Below the pieces are notes generated by a model. It ran no database searches. It was given only the letters and a program-made list of their open reading frames with translations, and was not told the origin of the DNA. Both the position numbers and the translations under genes were made by a program. A DNA stretch of 64,000 nt. Origin: Schlesneria paludicola DSM 18645. Its GTDB lineage: Bacteria; Planctomycetota; Planctomycetia; Planctomycetales; Planctomycetaceae. The DNA lies in contig NZ_JH636435.1 of NCBI RefSeq assembly GCF_000255655.1, positions 1,316,136 to 1,380,135 of the forward strand. The letters run 5' to 3'. Numbering within the stretch: position 1 is the stretch's first letter; each line of letters starts with the position of its first letter. Shown here piece by piece: positions 1 to 8,092 of the stretch.

Positions 1-74
1 CCCAGCCCAGCCCCAGCCCGTCTACCCCCCAATCTCCCCACAAAAAAGAAGCACGAAATCATGACAATACAGTT

Positions 75-103
75 GCAAATGGATTTATTTGCCATAATAA
101 TAC
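75..103 (+). promoter_or_regulatory. Possible lexA promoter with overlapping operator
   Basis: An inverted repeat GCAAAT-6 nt-ATTTGC (75-92) lies about 90 nt before the lexA start. It overlaps a TTGCAA (74-79) that could be a -35 element, with TAATAC (98-103) 18 nt further on as a -10. LexA proteins usually repress themselves, so a palindrome on the promoter fits autoregulation. The planctomycete SOS box is not something I can confirm from one site, so this is inference. Confidence 0.35.
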
Positions 104-181
104 TTATGTATCCCATAAATCGACGGGCGAGACCGCCTCAAGATCGCACGTTATCAGCAGGGTTTAACTCAACGGATTGCC

Positions 182-826
182 ATGGCGAAGCGAGGACGGG
201 GACGTCCGATCGTGGAAACATTGTCAGCGCCGCAGCGGCGGCTGCTTGAGGTGATCGAAGCGCGCATTGAACAGCACGGAATGTCACCGACGTTCCGGGA
301 ATTGGCAGACGATCTGGGGCAGGGCGTTCCCAGTATTTATAAGTTAATCCAGCGACTGGAACGCAACGGCTACATCAGTCGCACGACCGGAAAATCACGC
401 AGCCTGACCGTAGTCCGATCGGCTCACGAATCGGAACCAGTCGGCCTGGTCTCGATACCGCTGTTGGGAACCGTGGCGGCGGGAAATCCGTTGTTTGCAC
501 CGGAAAATCAATTGGGCGAATTGCTCGTCGAAGCGGCGACGGTTCGTTCGGGACGTCACTTTGCCCTGAAGGTGACGGGCCAAAGCATGATCAAAGCCGG
601 AATCCATTCCGGAGACGTCTTGATTGTCCGCCAGCAACCGCTGGCCGAACATCGCGACATCGTCGTGGCATTGCTGAACGACGAGGCCACCGTGAAACGA
701 CTGCATCACCGGCAGGGCGAGATTCAGTTACTGCCGGAAAACGACCGTTACAAGCCGATCCCCATCGGCCCCGAAGACGACCTGCGGATCGTCGGCAAAG
801 TCGTCGCGGTCAAACGCATGGCGTGA
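182..826 (+). CDS. lexA: LexA repressor (SOS regulator, S24 self-cleaving)
   Basis: This is a 214-residue transcriptional repressor of the SOS response that cleaves itself when activated by RecA on single-stranded DNA. Residues 14-75 form the winged-helix DNA-binding domain (SAPQRRLLEVIEARI, then a recognition helix around VPSIYKLIQRLERNGYI). The scissile Ala100-Gly101 lies in GTVAAGNPLF. The S24 catalytic pair is visible as Ser135 in GQSM and Lys172 in TVKRL. Length is close to the usual 200-odd residues. The ATG at 182 starts in-frame with the conserved N-terminus. It is transcribed alone and followed within 2 nt by a dispersed repeat. The identification is firm. Confidence 0.95.
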   Translation: MAKRGRGRPIVETLSAPQRRLLEVIEARIEQHGMSPTFRELADDLGQGVPSIYKLIQRLERNGYISRTTGKSRSLTVVRSAHESEPVGLVSIPLLGTVAAGNPLFAPENQLGELLVEAATVRSGRHFALKVTGQSMIKAGIHSGDVLIVRQQPLAEHRDIVVALLNDEATVKRLHHRQGEIQLLPENDRYKPIPIGPEDDLRIVGKVVAVKRMA

Positions 827-827
827 C

Positions 828-923
828 AGCCTGTTGAAGTAATGGGGACTGGCTCCGGCCAGTTTAAAAAACGCCATGACATTGTGAACGCCAAGGTGCC
901 TGTCCCCCTTACTTCAACAGGCT
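828..923. repeat. Dispersed palindromic repeat, family 1, copy 1
   Basis: The ends are a 22-bp inverted repeat with one mismatch (828-849 against 902-923; outer 15 bp perfect, AGCCTGTTGAAGTAA). The repeat starts 2 nt after the lexA stop codon. Degenerate copies lie at 49411-49508 and 63018-63116. The inner arms GGGGACTGGCTC and GTGCCTGTCCCC are shared with repeat family 3. It resembles REP/MITE-type elements and may act as a terminator hairpin. Confidence 0.8.
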
Positions 924-984
924 GCTAACGCATTGTCGATTGTCTCGTTCGTGTTCGTCGCTCCTTGTTTTCCTCGTCCGATTT

Positions 985-1551
985 CCTCGTTCCCAAGCTC
1001 CCGCTTGGGGACGCCATTTTCCTCGATCTCAAGCCCCTGCTTTTGAGCTTACGTTTTCGGATTCACCCGCATGAAAAGTTCGCGACCCCAGTGACGCGTT
1101 TCGCCCGGCAGAAAGTTGTCTTCTCCGCCCCGTAGCGGGCGGAAGGGTACAAGCCCAGGGCTGTGATCGCTTCGATCGCTGCCCTGGGCGAAAGAACTCA
1201 CAAGATTCGCCGCCCTAACAGGGCGGCAGGACACGATCGATTGCCTAATTCCTCGTTCCCAAGCTCCCGCTTGGGGACGCCTGTTTTCGTCGTTCCTAGG
1301 CTCCTGCATTTGAAGTTACGTTTTTGGTACATCCACATGAAACGTTCGCAACCCTCGTCGCGAGTATTGATCGGTAAAACGTTTTCTCGGTTCTCCGCCC
1401 CGTAGCGGGCGGAAGGGTACAAGCCCAGGGCTGTGATCGCTTCGATCGCTGCCCTGGGTGAAAGAACTCACAAGATTCGCCGCCCTAACAGGGCGGCAGG
1501 ACACGATCGATTGCTTAAATCCTCGTTCCCAAGCTCCCGCTTGGGGACGCC
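985..1551. repeat. Near-tandem repeat cluster, family 2 (about 270-bp unit)
   Basis: Two 160-bp near-identical blocks (1121-1280 and 1391-1550) are separated by a diverged spacer. Together with the motif CCTCGTTCCC starting at 985, 1251 and 1521, this gives a period of about 266-270 bp. Inside each block are three palindromes: CCGCCC..GGGCGG, CCCAGGG..CGATCG..CCCTGGG, and CAAGCTCCCGCTTGGGGACG. The same modules return at 16281-16685 and 16865-16985. The short ORFs across this region change frame with the repeats and are not genes. Confidence 0.85.
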
Positions 1552-1721
1552 GCCACACTGGGCACTCCGACCGAGTCCTCGACACGCCGGACGCCCAATC
1601 GACATCAGACCAAGACAGAATGTGACTCAGCCGAGTCCACGGTGCGCACGACAAGGACGGCGTGCGCACTGCGAGGCCCCAGCATCAATTCACCCGAGCG
1701 TTTCAAGAGGAACTGATCGGC
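1552..1721. other. Leader region before the GTPase-system operon
   Basis: No gene is supported here. An in-frame GTG at 1662 could lengthen the next protein by 20 residues. The ATG at 1722 is preferred because AAGAGGAA lies about 10 nt upstream and the zinc-finger domain starts directly after it. Confidence 0.5.
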
Positions 1722-3029
1722 ATGGACCCTATCAAAATCAAATGCCCCAAGTGCGAGCGCACCTACAAAATCGAAGAAAAAATCCTGGGCAAAAAGGTCA
1801 CCTGCGCCACGGAAGGCTGCGGCACCAAATTCATCGCCGAGCTGCCAGCCGCTGCGCCGGCCGATGACGCAGTCTCGGCCGAACCACCGCAAACGACAAA
1901 CATCGCCTTCGCCTCCGCGCCGCCTCCCGTGCAAGTTGCTCCAGAACCAACTGCGTCTGATGATCCATTCGCGGACCTCGACCTCGATTCACTCCACTCG
2001 CTGCCCCCCAGACGATCCTCGTCGAAAAGCGATGACGAGTTTGATACGAGCGACGTCGATTCAGCACCGCCGCCACTGCCGGTACGACGAACGGCTCCGT
2101 CCGCGCCGGTATTTGTCGACGAAGAACCCGCTGTGCGTGCAAACAACTCCGCGAAAGTCGTCCTCGCGCTGCTGTGCGTCGCGATCGTCGGAGTTTCCTT
2201 CTGGATTCTCTTCAACTTCGTCAGCGGAAAGCCGAAATCCACGCGCTCGAATTTCATGGCCGATACAGAATCGGAGGCAGTGAAAGATCCACTGCTCGAA
2301 CTGCTGTACTACACAGACTCAACTCTCCGACTGATGAAGGTCAGCTTGGACGAGGCCCTGGCGCGCGAGGCGATCAATCAGTGGAGCAAGCTACGTCAAA
2401 AACTTCCGAAGACGGATGAAATCGAAATGAGCTTGGGGGTGATCGAAGGACACCTCAATCAAATTCACAAAAAGTTATACGCGGACAATCCGGTGTCTGA
2501 CCTCGACATGAGCACAAACACAGACGCATCAATGAGATGGAAAAATGTGCACGATTCAGAACATTCGATTCGCCTCGCACTAACACAACTCATGCATCAT
2601 GCAAAAACACCTTGGAAGATCGCAGAGCGTTACGACTTATACGATTCAACCTTTCCGCCCCTGCTCGAAGCAGCGCGGCGCATCGCCGCGGAGAGCGAGA
2701 TCAGAACGAACAATCTGCCCGTACCAATTGATGCCACAGAAAAGCGATCGGTGCTCCGCAAGCTTGATACGCTCTTCGCGAGAGTCCCACGAAGGCCTGT
2801 AAAGCCAAAACATCAGCAGTCGGAGGACGAATTTACGACGCCTGCCTGGATTGAGCTCATCGATCTCAACTCCCCAGCTTGGGATCTGTACTCGAAAACC
2901 GTCGAAGTGATTTATCAAAGAACTCAGATTCCCGCAGAACAAAACACTCTTGCAGGCAAGACTCAGATCCTGGAATTCAGCAAGATCTACCAGCGGACTC
3001 TGAACGACCTTAAATCATCGTTGCGTTAG
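1722..3029 (+). CDS. MJ0042-type zinc-finger, single-span membrane protein
   Basis: This protein has 435 residues and is the first gene of the GTPase-system cluster. Residues 8-33 are a zinc ribbon (CPKC, then C28 and C33 in a GKKVTC...GC context) of the kind annotated MJ0042 finger. A Pro/Ser-rich acidic linker follows, then one transmembrane helix at about 143-166 (VVLALLCVAIVGVSFWI). The rest is a 270-residue mostly helical domain, presumably extracytoplasmic, that I do not recognise. The topology puts the zinc finger in the cytoplasm, where it could sense or bind a partner such as the downstream GTPase, which also has a zinc ribbon. The C-terminal half is visibly more AT-rich than the N-terminal half. 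The function is inferred only from the neighbourhood. Confidence 0.8.
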   Translation: MDPIKIKCPKCERTYKIEEKILGKKVTCATEGCGTKFIAELPAAAPADDAVSAEPPQTTNIAFASAPPPVQVAPEPTASDDPFADLDLDSLHSLPPRRSSSKSDDEFDTSDVDSAPPPLPVRRTAPSAPVFVDEEPAVRANNSAKVVLALLCVAIVGVSFWILFNFVSGKPKSTRSNFMADTESEAVKDPLLELLYYTDSTLRLMKVSLDEALAREAINQWSKLRQKLPKTDEIEMSLGVIEGHLNQIHKKLYADNPVSDLDMSTNTDASMRWKNVHDSEHSIRLALTQLMHHAKTPWKIAERYDLYDSTFPPLLEAARRIAAESEIRTNNLPVPIDATEKRSVLRKLDTLFARVPRRPVKPKHQQSEDEFTTPAWIELIDLNSPAWDLYSKTVEVIYQRTQIPAEQNTLAGKTQILEFSKIYQRTLNDLKSSLR

Positions 3030-3343
3030 TCCTCTTGATCAAGATTCGATCGATCCCCCCAACTTTTCAATCCGTTGAGCACCAACGATCAGCTTCAGGC
3101 AAGCTTCCCGATGTGTCGGAACTCTGAAGTTCAAAGAGACGATGCGAAATCGGAATGCCACTTTCCGTCCTCGCGCGCGAGAACCAAACGTTTGTGATCA
3201 GAAACGTGACATGGTATCGTGAGATTGCATGATTTTAATATACAGCAGCGGTGCTACGCCGCACACCGCAACACCTCTCGACATAGATCCATCAAGCCCG
3301 AGCCAAGGATCGATGTCGCAGAGAATTTGAACGAATTCGCCAA
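3030..3343. other. Intergenic region, no gene seen
   Basis: This 314-bp stretch separates the zinc-finger gene from the lipoprotein gene. I see no convincing ORF, RNA gene or terminator in it. An internal promoter could lie here but no clear -35/-10 pair was found. Confidence 0.5.
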
Positions 3344-3961
3344 ATGGAAAGCGTCTCAAAACCACCCCGTTATTGCTGCTTTTTCATGTGGGCCTGTCTG
3401 ATGACCGCGCTTCCCGGTTGCCAAGGGTGCGCGGTCAGCCCTCCTGCGTCACCCCTTGAACAACCAACAGACGAATCAGCGGAACCTACAACGTCTGCAG
3501 ATGATACGGCGCAAGAAACCACCTCTGGCGATTCAGACAAAGCCCCTGCCAGTCACCCCCCGATCGAGCGACATGCTTCCTCTTCACCAAACGGGGCTGA
3601 ATCCACATCGAATGACTTGGATGGCTCCGCCGAAAATCCACCTTCAAGCGATAGCAGCGATCCAAGCGAAGCAACCGCATCGCAACGAGGTCGCGGTAAA
3701 AAGAAACCGAGTGACCTCAATTCCACGATCAAGCAGATCAATACCTTGCGACAAGATGCGAAGCGTGCGAGGGACCAAGGCGACTTGGGCAAAGCGTTTC
3801 AGGATGTCACCAAAGCCTGGGATGCCGCGCGATCGCACCCGAACGATGCACAGTGCCGCGCGCTCGCAGAACAACTCGCCAAGGAAATGCAGGAATTGGC
3901 CCCCAACGCCAATGATCGCTATCGAACGCGAAGTACTCACTCACGGTTGATCGTCAAATGA
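3344..3961 (+). CDS. Putative lipoprotein with short helical repeat domain
   Basis: This protein has 205 residues. A hydrophobic N-terminus (about 11-25) ends in a lipobox-like ALPGC, so Cys26 is the probable lipidated residue. Residues 30-120 are a low-complexity Ser/Thr/Glu/Asp/Pro linker typical of surface-tethered planctomycete proteins. Residues 125-195 form an amphipathic helical region (LRQDAKRARDQGDLGKAFQD) that looks like a TPR hairpin pair. It sits between two membrane or GTPase components in the same orientation, so it may be the envelope-side partner of the complex. An overlapping +1 frame (3456-3950) is a shadow. The lipoprotein call is fair; the role is unknown. Confidence 0.7.
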   Translation: MESVSKPPRYCCFFMWACLMTALPGCQGCAVSPPASPLEQPTDESAEPTTSADDTAQETTSGDSDKAPASHPPIERHASSSPNGAESTSNDLDGSAENPPSSDSSDPSEATASQRGRGKKKPSDLNSTIKQINTLRQDAKRARDQGDLGKAFQDVTKAWDAARSHPNDAQCRALAEQLAKEMQELAPNANDRYRTRSTHSRLIVK

Positions 3962-4045
3962 CGCCGGACTGACAGCCCCCAAACCGCAACCGTTCATTCA
4001 TCCGAATCACGACGCCCGCGACAATCAGCAGACAGGCCCGGAGAA

Positions 4046-5356
4046 ATGTCAGCGACCTCACTTTCCACACGCCCCTCGGGCTTACTGACCCGAACAACTT
4101 GTCCCCATTGCTGGGAACAGTTCGCACCCGAAAAATTGTTGTGGACCGCGGAACATACCGACCTGCTGGGCGATCATCGCCTCGGCCCAGATCAGCCGCA
4201 ACGATTTTTACCCACCCGGTTCACGGTCAGCGGCGAAGCGATCGACGCCAAAGGGTTTCCCTGCCATCAACTGGCCTGCCCTCATTGCCACCTCACCATC
4301 CCCCGTTCGCTCCTGGAACTGGAACCACTGTTTCTGTCGATCTTCGGTGCCCCCGCCAGCGGGAAGTCGTACTTCCTGGCCGCGCTCACCTGGGAACTGC
4401 GTAAGACCCTGCCATTGGTCTTTCGCGCGTCATTCGCCGACGCCGATCCGGTCATGAACCAGCAACTGAACGAATACGAAGAATCCGTCTTCTCGGGGGA
4501 TTCAAGCGACAAACTGGTGCCCCTCGCCAGCCTGATTCGCAAGACGGAAGAGCAGGGCGATCTGTACGACACGGTCTCTTTCGGAAACCAGACGGTCAGC
4601 TATCCCCGCCCGTTCCTGTTCACCGTGCAACCCCAGCCCGATCATCGGAACGCGCGCAGTTCCACGAAACTTGGGCGAACCGTCTGCCTGTATGACAATG
4701 CAGGCGAATCGTTTCAGCCAGGAAAAGACTCGGCCGCCACCCCCGTGACACGCCATATGGCACAGTCGCGGGTTTTGTTCTTCGTCTTCGACCCCACGCA
4801 GGACGCGCGCTTTCAACGCCTAATCGGCCAGAACTCGGTAAACGAGGCCCCGGCGATCCGTTCCATGCGGCAGGAACCGATTCTGCAAGAGGCGATTGCC
4901 CGCGTGCGTCGCTTCGCAGGACTGACGCAGTCCGAAAAACACAAACGCCCGCTGGTGGTGATCCTCACCAAGTTCGATCGCTGGTGGCAGTTGCTGGGCG
5001 GCGATCCCTGTCCCGATCCCTGGGTGAAAGCGCGTTCGACGACCAACGCCGACGACGTCTTTCACGCCTTCGACACCAACGCGGTCGAGCAACAATCCCA
5101 ACTGGCCCGGGCGGTGCTGCTGAAGACATCACCCGAGATCGTGACCGCCGCCGAGAACTTTGCGGAAGACGTCACTTATATCCCGGTGACGGCCGTGGGG
5201 TGGAAAGTCTCGATCGACTCGCGTTCGGGCCTGCCCGCCATCAAGCCTTCGGAAGCCGCCCCTTACTGGGCCACCGTTCCCTTCTTGTACGGATTGACGC
5301 GCGCCCTGCCGGGCCTGATCCCCACCGCCGTCAAACGCAAACAGGAATCGTCGTAG
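4046..5356 (+). CDS. Zinc-ribbon P-loop GTPase of a GAP1-type conflict system
   Basis: This 436-residue cytoplasmic NTPase is probably the switch of the cluster. Two CPxC knuckles (C19/C22 and C78/C81) make a zinc ribbon in front of the G domain. The P-loop is GAPASGKS at 101-108. The Walker B/G3 region is CLYDNAGE (Asp217, with NAGE in the place of DxxG). TKFD at 308-311 is the G4 guanine-specificity motif, preceded by LVVIL. This architecture matches the GTPases found next to GAP1 (GTPase-associated protein 1) in predicted bacterial conflict systems, and a GAP1-N2-like gene follows 75 nt later. GGAGAA lies 5 nt before the ATG. GTPase membership is well supported by the motifs; the link to conflict systems is by context. 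Confidence 0.85.
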   Translation: MSATSLSTRPSGLLTRTTCPHCWEQFAPEKLLWTAEHTDLLGDHRLGPDQPQRFLPTRFTVSGEAIDAKGFPCHQLACPHCHLTIPRSLLELEPLFLSIFGAPASGKSYFLAALTWELRKTLPLVFRASFADADPVMNQQLNEYEESVFSGDSSDKLVPLASLIRKTEEQGDLYDTVSFGNQTVSYPRPFLFTVQPQPDHRNARSSTKLGRTVCLYDNAGESFQPGKDSAATPVTRHMAQSRVLFFVFDPTQDARFQRLIGQNSVNEAPAIRSMRQEPILQEAIARVRRFAGLTQSEKHKRPLVVILTKFDRWWQLLGGDPCPDPWVKARSTTNADDVFHAFDTNAVEQQSQLARAVLLKTSPEIVTAAENFAEDVTYIPVTAVGWKVSIDSRSGLPAIKPSEAAPYWATVPFLYGLTRALPGLIPTAVKRKQESS

Positions 5357-5431
5357 GGTCTCGCTGGTTCGTCGGGCTGAAACAGAAACCACAATCGAAG
5401 CCCTCGCTTCAGCGCGATTTGAAAGTTGCTC

Positions 5432-8059
5432 ATGGCTCAAGAACTTCTCTACACCTCCGCTCCCCGAGGCCTTAAGCCGGGCAGTCGCGGCTTTTGCACG
5501 GTCCTGGCCACGCAGGGAATGCCCGCCCCGTTAGCGTCCGCCGTCGAGGCGTTGTCCGGCTACCGCGCAATCTATCCACCGAGCGACGAACGAGCCGCAC
5601 GGAACCCGGTGGTCTATTCTCATCTGAAAATGCAGGCGACCGGCCGATCGTGGCACGTGCTCTCCCGCATCGCCGACTACGGCCTCGACTATTCGCAGCG
5701 TCCCAACAAACTGGCGCATCACGTCATTCTGGACAATCCCGCCGAACAGCTTCCAGGCGGCCCCGCCAACCTGCTATCAACATCCGGCTTCATGCGCGAA
5801 TCATGGGAAGGCGACCCCACACTTGTCGCCCCCAAACCAATCACACGCGAACAGCGTCCGCACACTGGCGTCTGCGAACAATGGAAAGAGGTCACCGGCG
5901 ATGCCGGTTGGGCTGGCGTCGTCGCGGAATCATTCCTGAACGACCCCGACCGCCAAGTCATTCTGCTGTTTGAACCCGGTCAAGACATTTTACCCCTCAT
6001 CGCCGAAGCCATCTCGCTGCTGCCGCGCGAAAAACGCTGGGACGTGACCTTCAGCACCTATTTCACGGGGTTGGCGACAGGAACGACATGCAACTGGCGG
6101 GCGATTGTTCATGGATCGAAAGAGGCAACGGAATCGCTTCGAAATATAAATGCGCTAAGACTTGATCTCAGTAACGACAGTGTATCGCTCACAATCAACG
6201 AAACTCACCTGGTGTCTGCCGCCCGATCCAGCCACCTGCATCAGACTGAACGCCTTCTAACGAAGGAAAGCGAGTTATCGTCGAGCGTATTCGACGGGCC
6301 CAAAACCACATCTAACCAAGTCGTAAACGGAATACCAGCCGCACCACCGATGCCAATCCCCCCTCTCGCACCTCCCCAACGTATCAAATCGAATTCGAAA
6401 CCCAAGTCACACCGAGCCCACACCAATAACAAATTAGCCGACAGCCCCACCGATCACGCTAAATTTATCACATCTTTCCAGATCAAAAGAAGACTTCTAT
6501 TTACGTCGCTCTCATTCATCGTGTTGCTTCTCGCTGCCACGAGCGTAGCTATTTGGACAATCCGAACTTCCCCTTCAAAGAACAACCAGCACTCTGAAAC
6601 ACACTCTGTCGCTACCATCGCATCTGAATTGCCGACGAACAATTTAGAATCTAGTGGCACCGCCGCTGAAAGTCCCGCGGCTGAAAGTCCAAACGATGCG
6701 AAACTTGAGAGTGACATAGATTCGCAGCCTCCGCTACCACAACCCCCTGAGGAACGCGCCTCTCAAGCCTCTGCCACCAAGACACAAATCACTCGCCAAC
6801 GATCACCCCGTACAGAAGTCGTTGACTACAGGCAACTCTCAAATGATCTAAGAAAGACACCCATTCTAGAATTTCAGCTAAATTCGAGTCCTCCCATCAC
6901 AGCAGACACGCTCTACAATATGATCAAACAGGGATTCGCGGACAAACCGGAGTTTGCAAGCACATACGGAACAGAATTGCCGCGTCTCACTCTATTAACG
7001 CCGCTTTGGTTGAAGTGGAAACTGCAGAAAGACTTTTCTTCAAATGACAGAACAATAACCGAAATAGTCGACAATCCACCGAACGGAACTGTTGTGCACG
7101 CTTCCTTTTCGCTCTCAAAACGAGAACCATCGACATTCTCCTACAACATTCAATCGCGTGTTACCACCAACGGAACCAACTTGCTTAAGTGGTGTGTCCT
7201 CCAACTTGAGACCGTTGACGACGCGTCGGGGCTTCCACGTCGGATCTCATTTTGCAACCGCACATCCTTCACGCCAGATGGAAATAAACTTCAAGGTAAG
7301 GCAATAAGAATTGTCTCCGACATCCCAACCGACGACAGAATGGAGACACCAAATCGAATCTCCGATTTATGGATCGCCTGCGGAGACGATTCGTGGCCGA
7401 TTGATGCAAGCGAATGGACTCCAGCGAGCACGGGAACTCCAATTCAATGCACGCAATCGCTCACCTCGCAGGTTCAAAAAGTACTTGACTTACCTGAGTC
7501 ATACCTGGAGTCACACTCACCAGTTACCTTGACAATATCATTCTCAGGCGAAGAACCAAATGTCACCGTTACAGCCAAACTGACGGGCCTGTTCCACTCC
7601 GGTGGGCTTCTGGAGCAAATAAAAAAGAAGCTCTTAAGCGAACTTTCCAGCGAACTAACGATTAACTTGAGTGACTTCGACGGTCACAAGATCGAGCTCC
7701 AACCGCTAAAGAACCTTTTCGAAAATGAAGACAAGGGGAAACAAGCGATCGCCGCGTTACAATCACAAATTTCGAATTTTGTTAACACGCAGATCCCTAA
7801 ACTTCGGAAGGAGGACAAGATAACTCAAGCTCGGACTGATCAAATTGATCAGATAGAGACTCAATTAAGCGCCCTTCCGTCTAAACTCGCTGAACTTCAA
7901 AAGCGCCATAAGCAGTTAATAACTGCCGAGAATATTTTTAACACTATTCGCCTGAAATCGCTGAGCATAAATTATACTTTATTTCGACTCAACAAACAGC
8001 ATTTAGAAAAATGTTGCACAGCTCCACTAATTGATTTTAATGAACGCGAAGCGAAGTAA
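5432..8059 (+). CDS. GTPase-associated protein 1 (GAP1-N2-like) with TM helix
   Basis: This protein has 875 residues. Residues 1-230 (QELLYTSAPRGLKPGSRGFC, then LSGYRAIYPP and LAHHVILD) match the GAP1 N-terminal domain type 2, the obligate partner of the preceding GTPase in predicted NTP-dependent conflict systems. A Pro/Ser linker leads to a transmembrane helix at about 353-377 (FTSLSFIVLLLAATSVAIW). The large C-terminal part is unrecognised and ends in a coiled coil. The ATG at 5432 is chosen over an in-frame TTG 6 nt earlier. Base composition shifts sharply: hand counts of single 60-nt lines give 58% GC at 5701-5760, 45% at 6481-6540 and 33% at 7921-7980, with a return to 53% in the next gene. 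This suggests the C-terminal part was exchanged. Confidence 0.8.
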   Translation: MAQELLYTSAPRGLKPGSRGFCTVLATQGMPAPLASAVEALSGYRAIYPPSDERAARNPVVYSHLKMQATGRSWHVLSRIADYGLDYSQRPNKLAHHVILDNPAEQLPGGPANLLSTSGFMRESWEGDPTLVAPKPITREQRPHTGVCEQWKEVTGDAGWAGVVAESFLNDPDRQVILLFEPGQDILPLIAEAISLLPREKRWDVTFSTYFTGLATGTTCNWRAIVHGSKEATESLRNINALRLDLSNDSVSLTINETHLVSAARSSHLHQTERLLTKESELSSSVFDGPKTTSNQVVNGIPAAPPMPIPPLAPPQRIKSNSKPKSHRAHTNNKLADSPTDHAKFITSFQIKRRLLFTSLSFIVLLLAATSVAIWTIRTSPSKNNQHSETHSVATIASELPTNNLESSGTAAESPAAESPNDAKLESDIDSQPPLPQPPEERASQASATKTQITRQRSPRTEVVDYRQLSNDLRKTPILEFQLNSSPPITADTLYNMIKQGFADKPEFASTYGTELPRLTLLTPLWLKWKLQKDFSSNDRTITEIVDNPPNGTVVHASFSLSKREPSTFSYNIQSRVTTNGTNLLKWCVLQLETVDDASGLPRRISFCNRTSFTPDGNKLQGKAIRIVSDIPTDDRMETPNRISDLWIACGDDSWPIDASEWTPASTGTPIQCTQSLTSQVQKVLDLPESYLESHSPVTLTISFSGEEPNVTVTAKLTGLFHSGGLLEQIKKKLLSELSSELTINLSDFDGHKIELQPLKNLFENEDKGKQAIAALQSQISNFVNTQIPKLRKEDKITQARTDQIDQIETQLSALPSKLAELQKRHKQLITAENIFNTIRLKSLSINYTLFRLNKQHLEKCCTAPLIDFNEREAK

Positions 8060-8092
8060 CTTCTTTTCTTTTGCGTTGAGGCTCCATTCATC

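Noticed and set aside
985-1551. CRISPR array
   Set aside because: The repeats are only two to three long, hairpin-rich units about 270 bp apart, without short uniform spacers or cas genes.
1049-1867. Several 70-140 codon frames on both strands
   Set aside because: They read through the family-2 repeats, duplicate each other and break at the repeat edges. Not genes.
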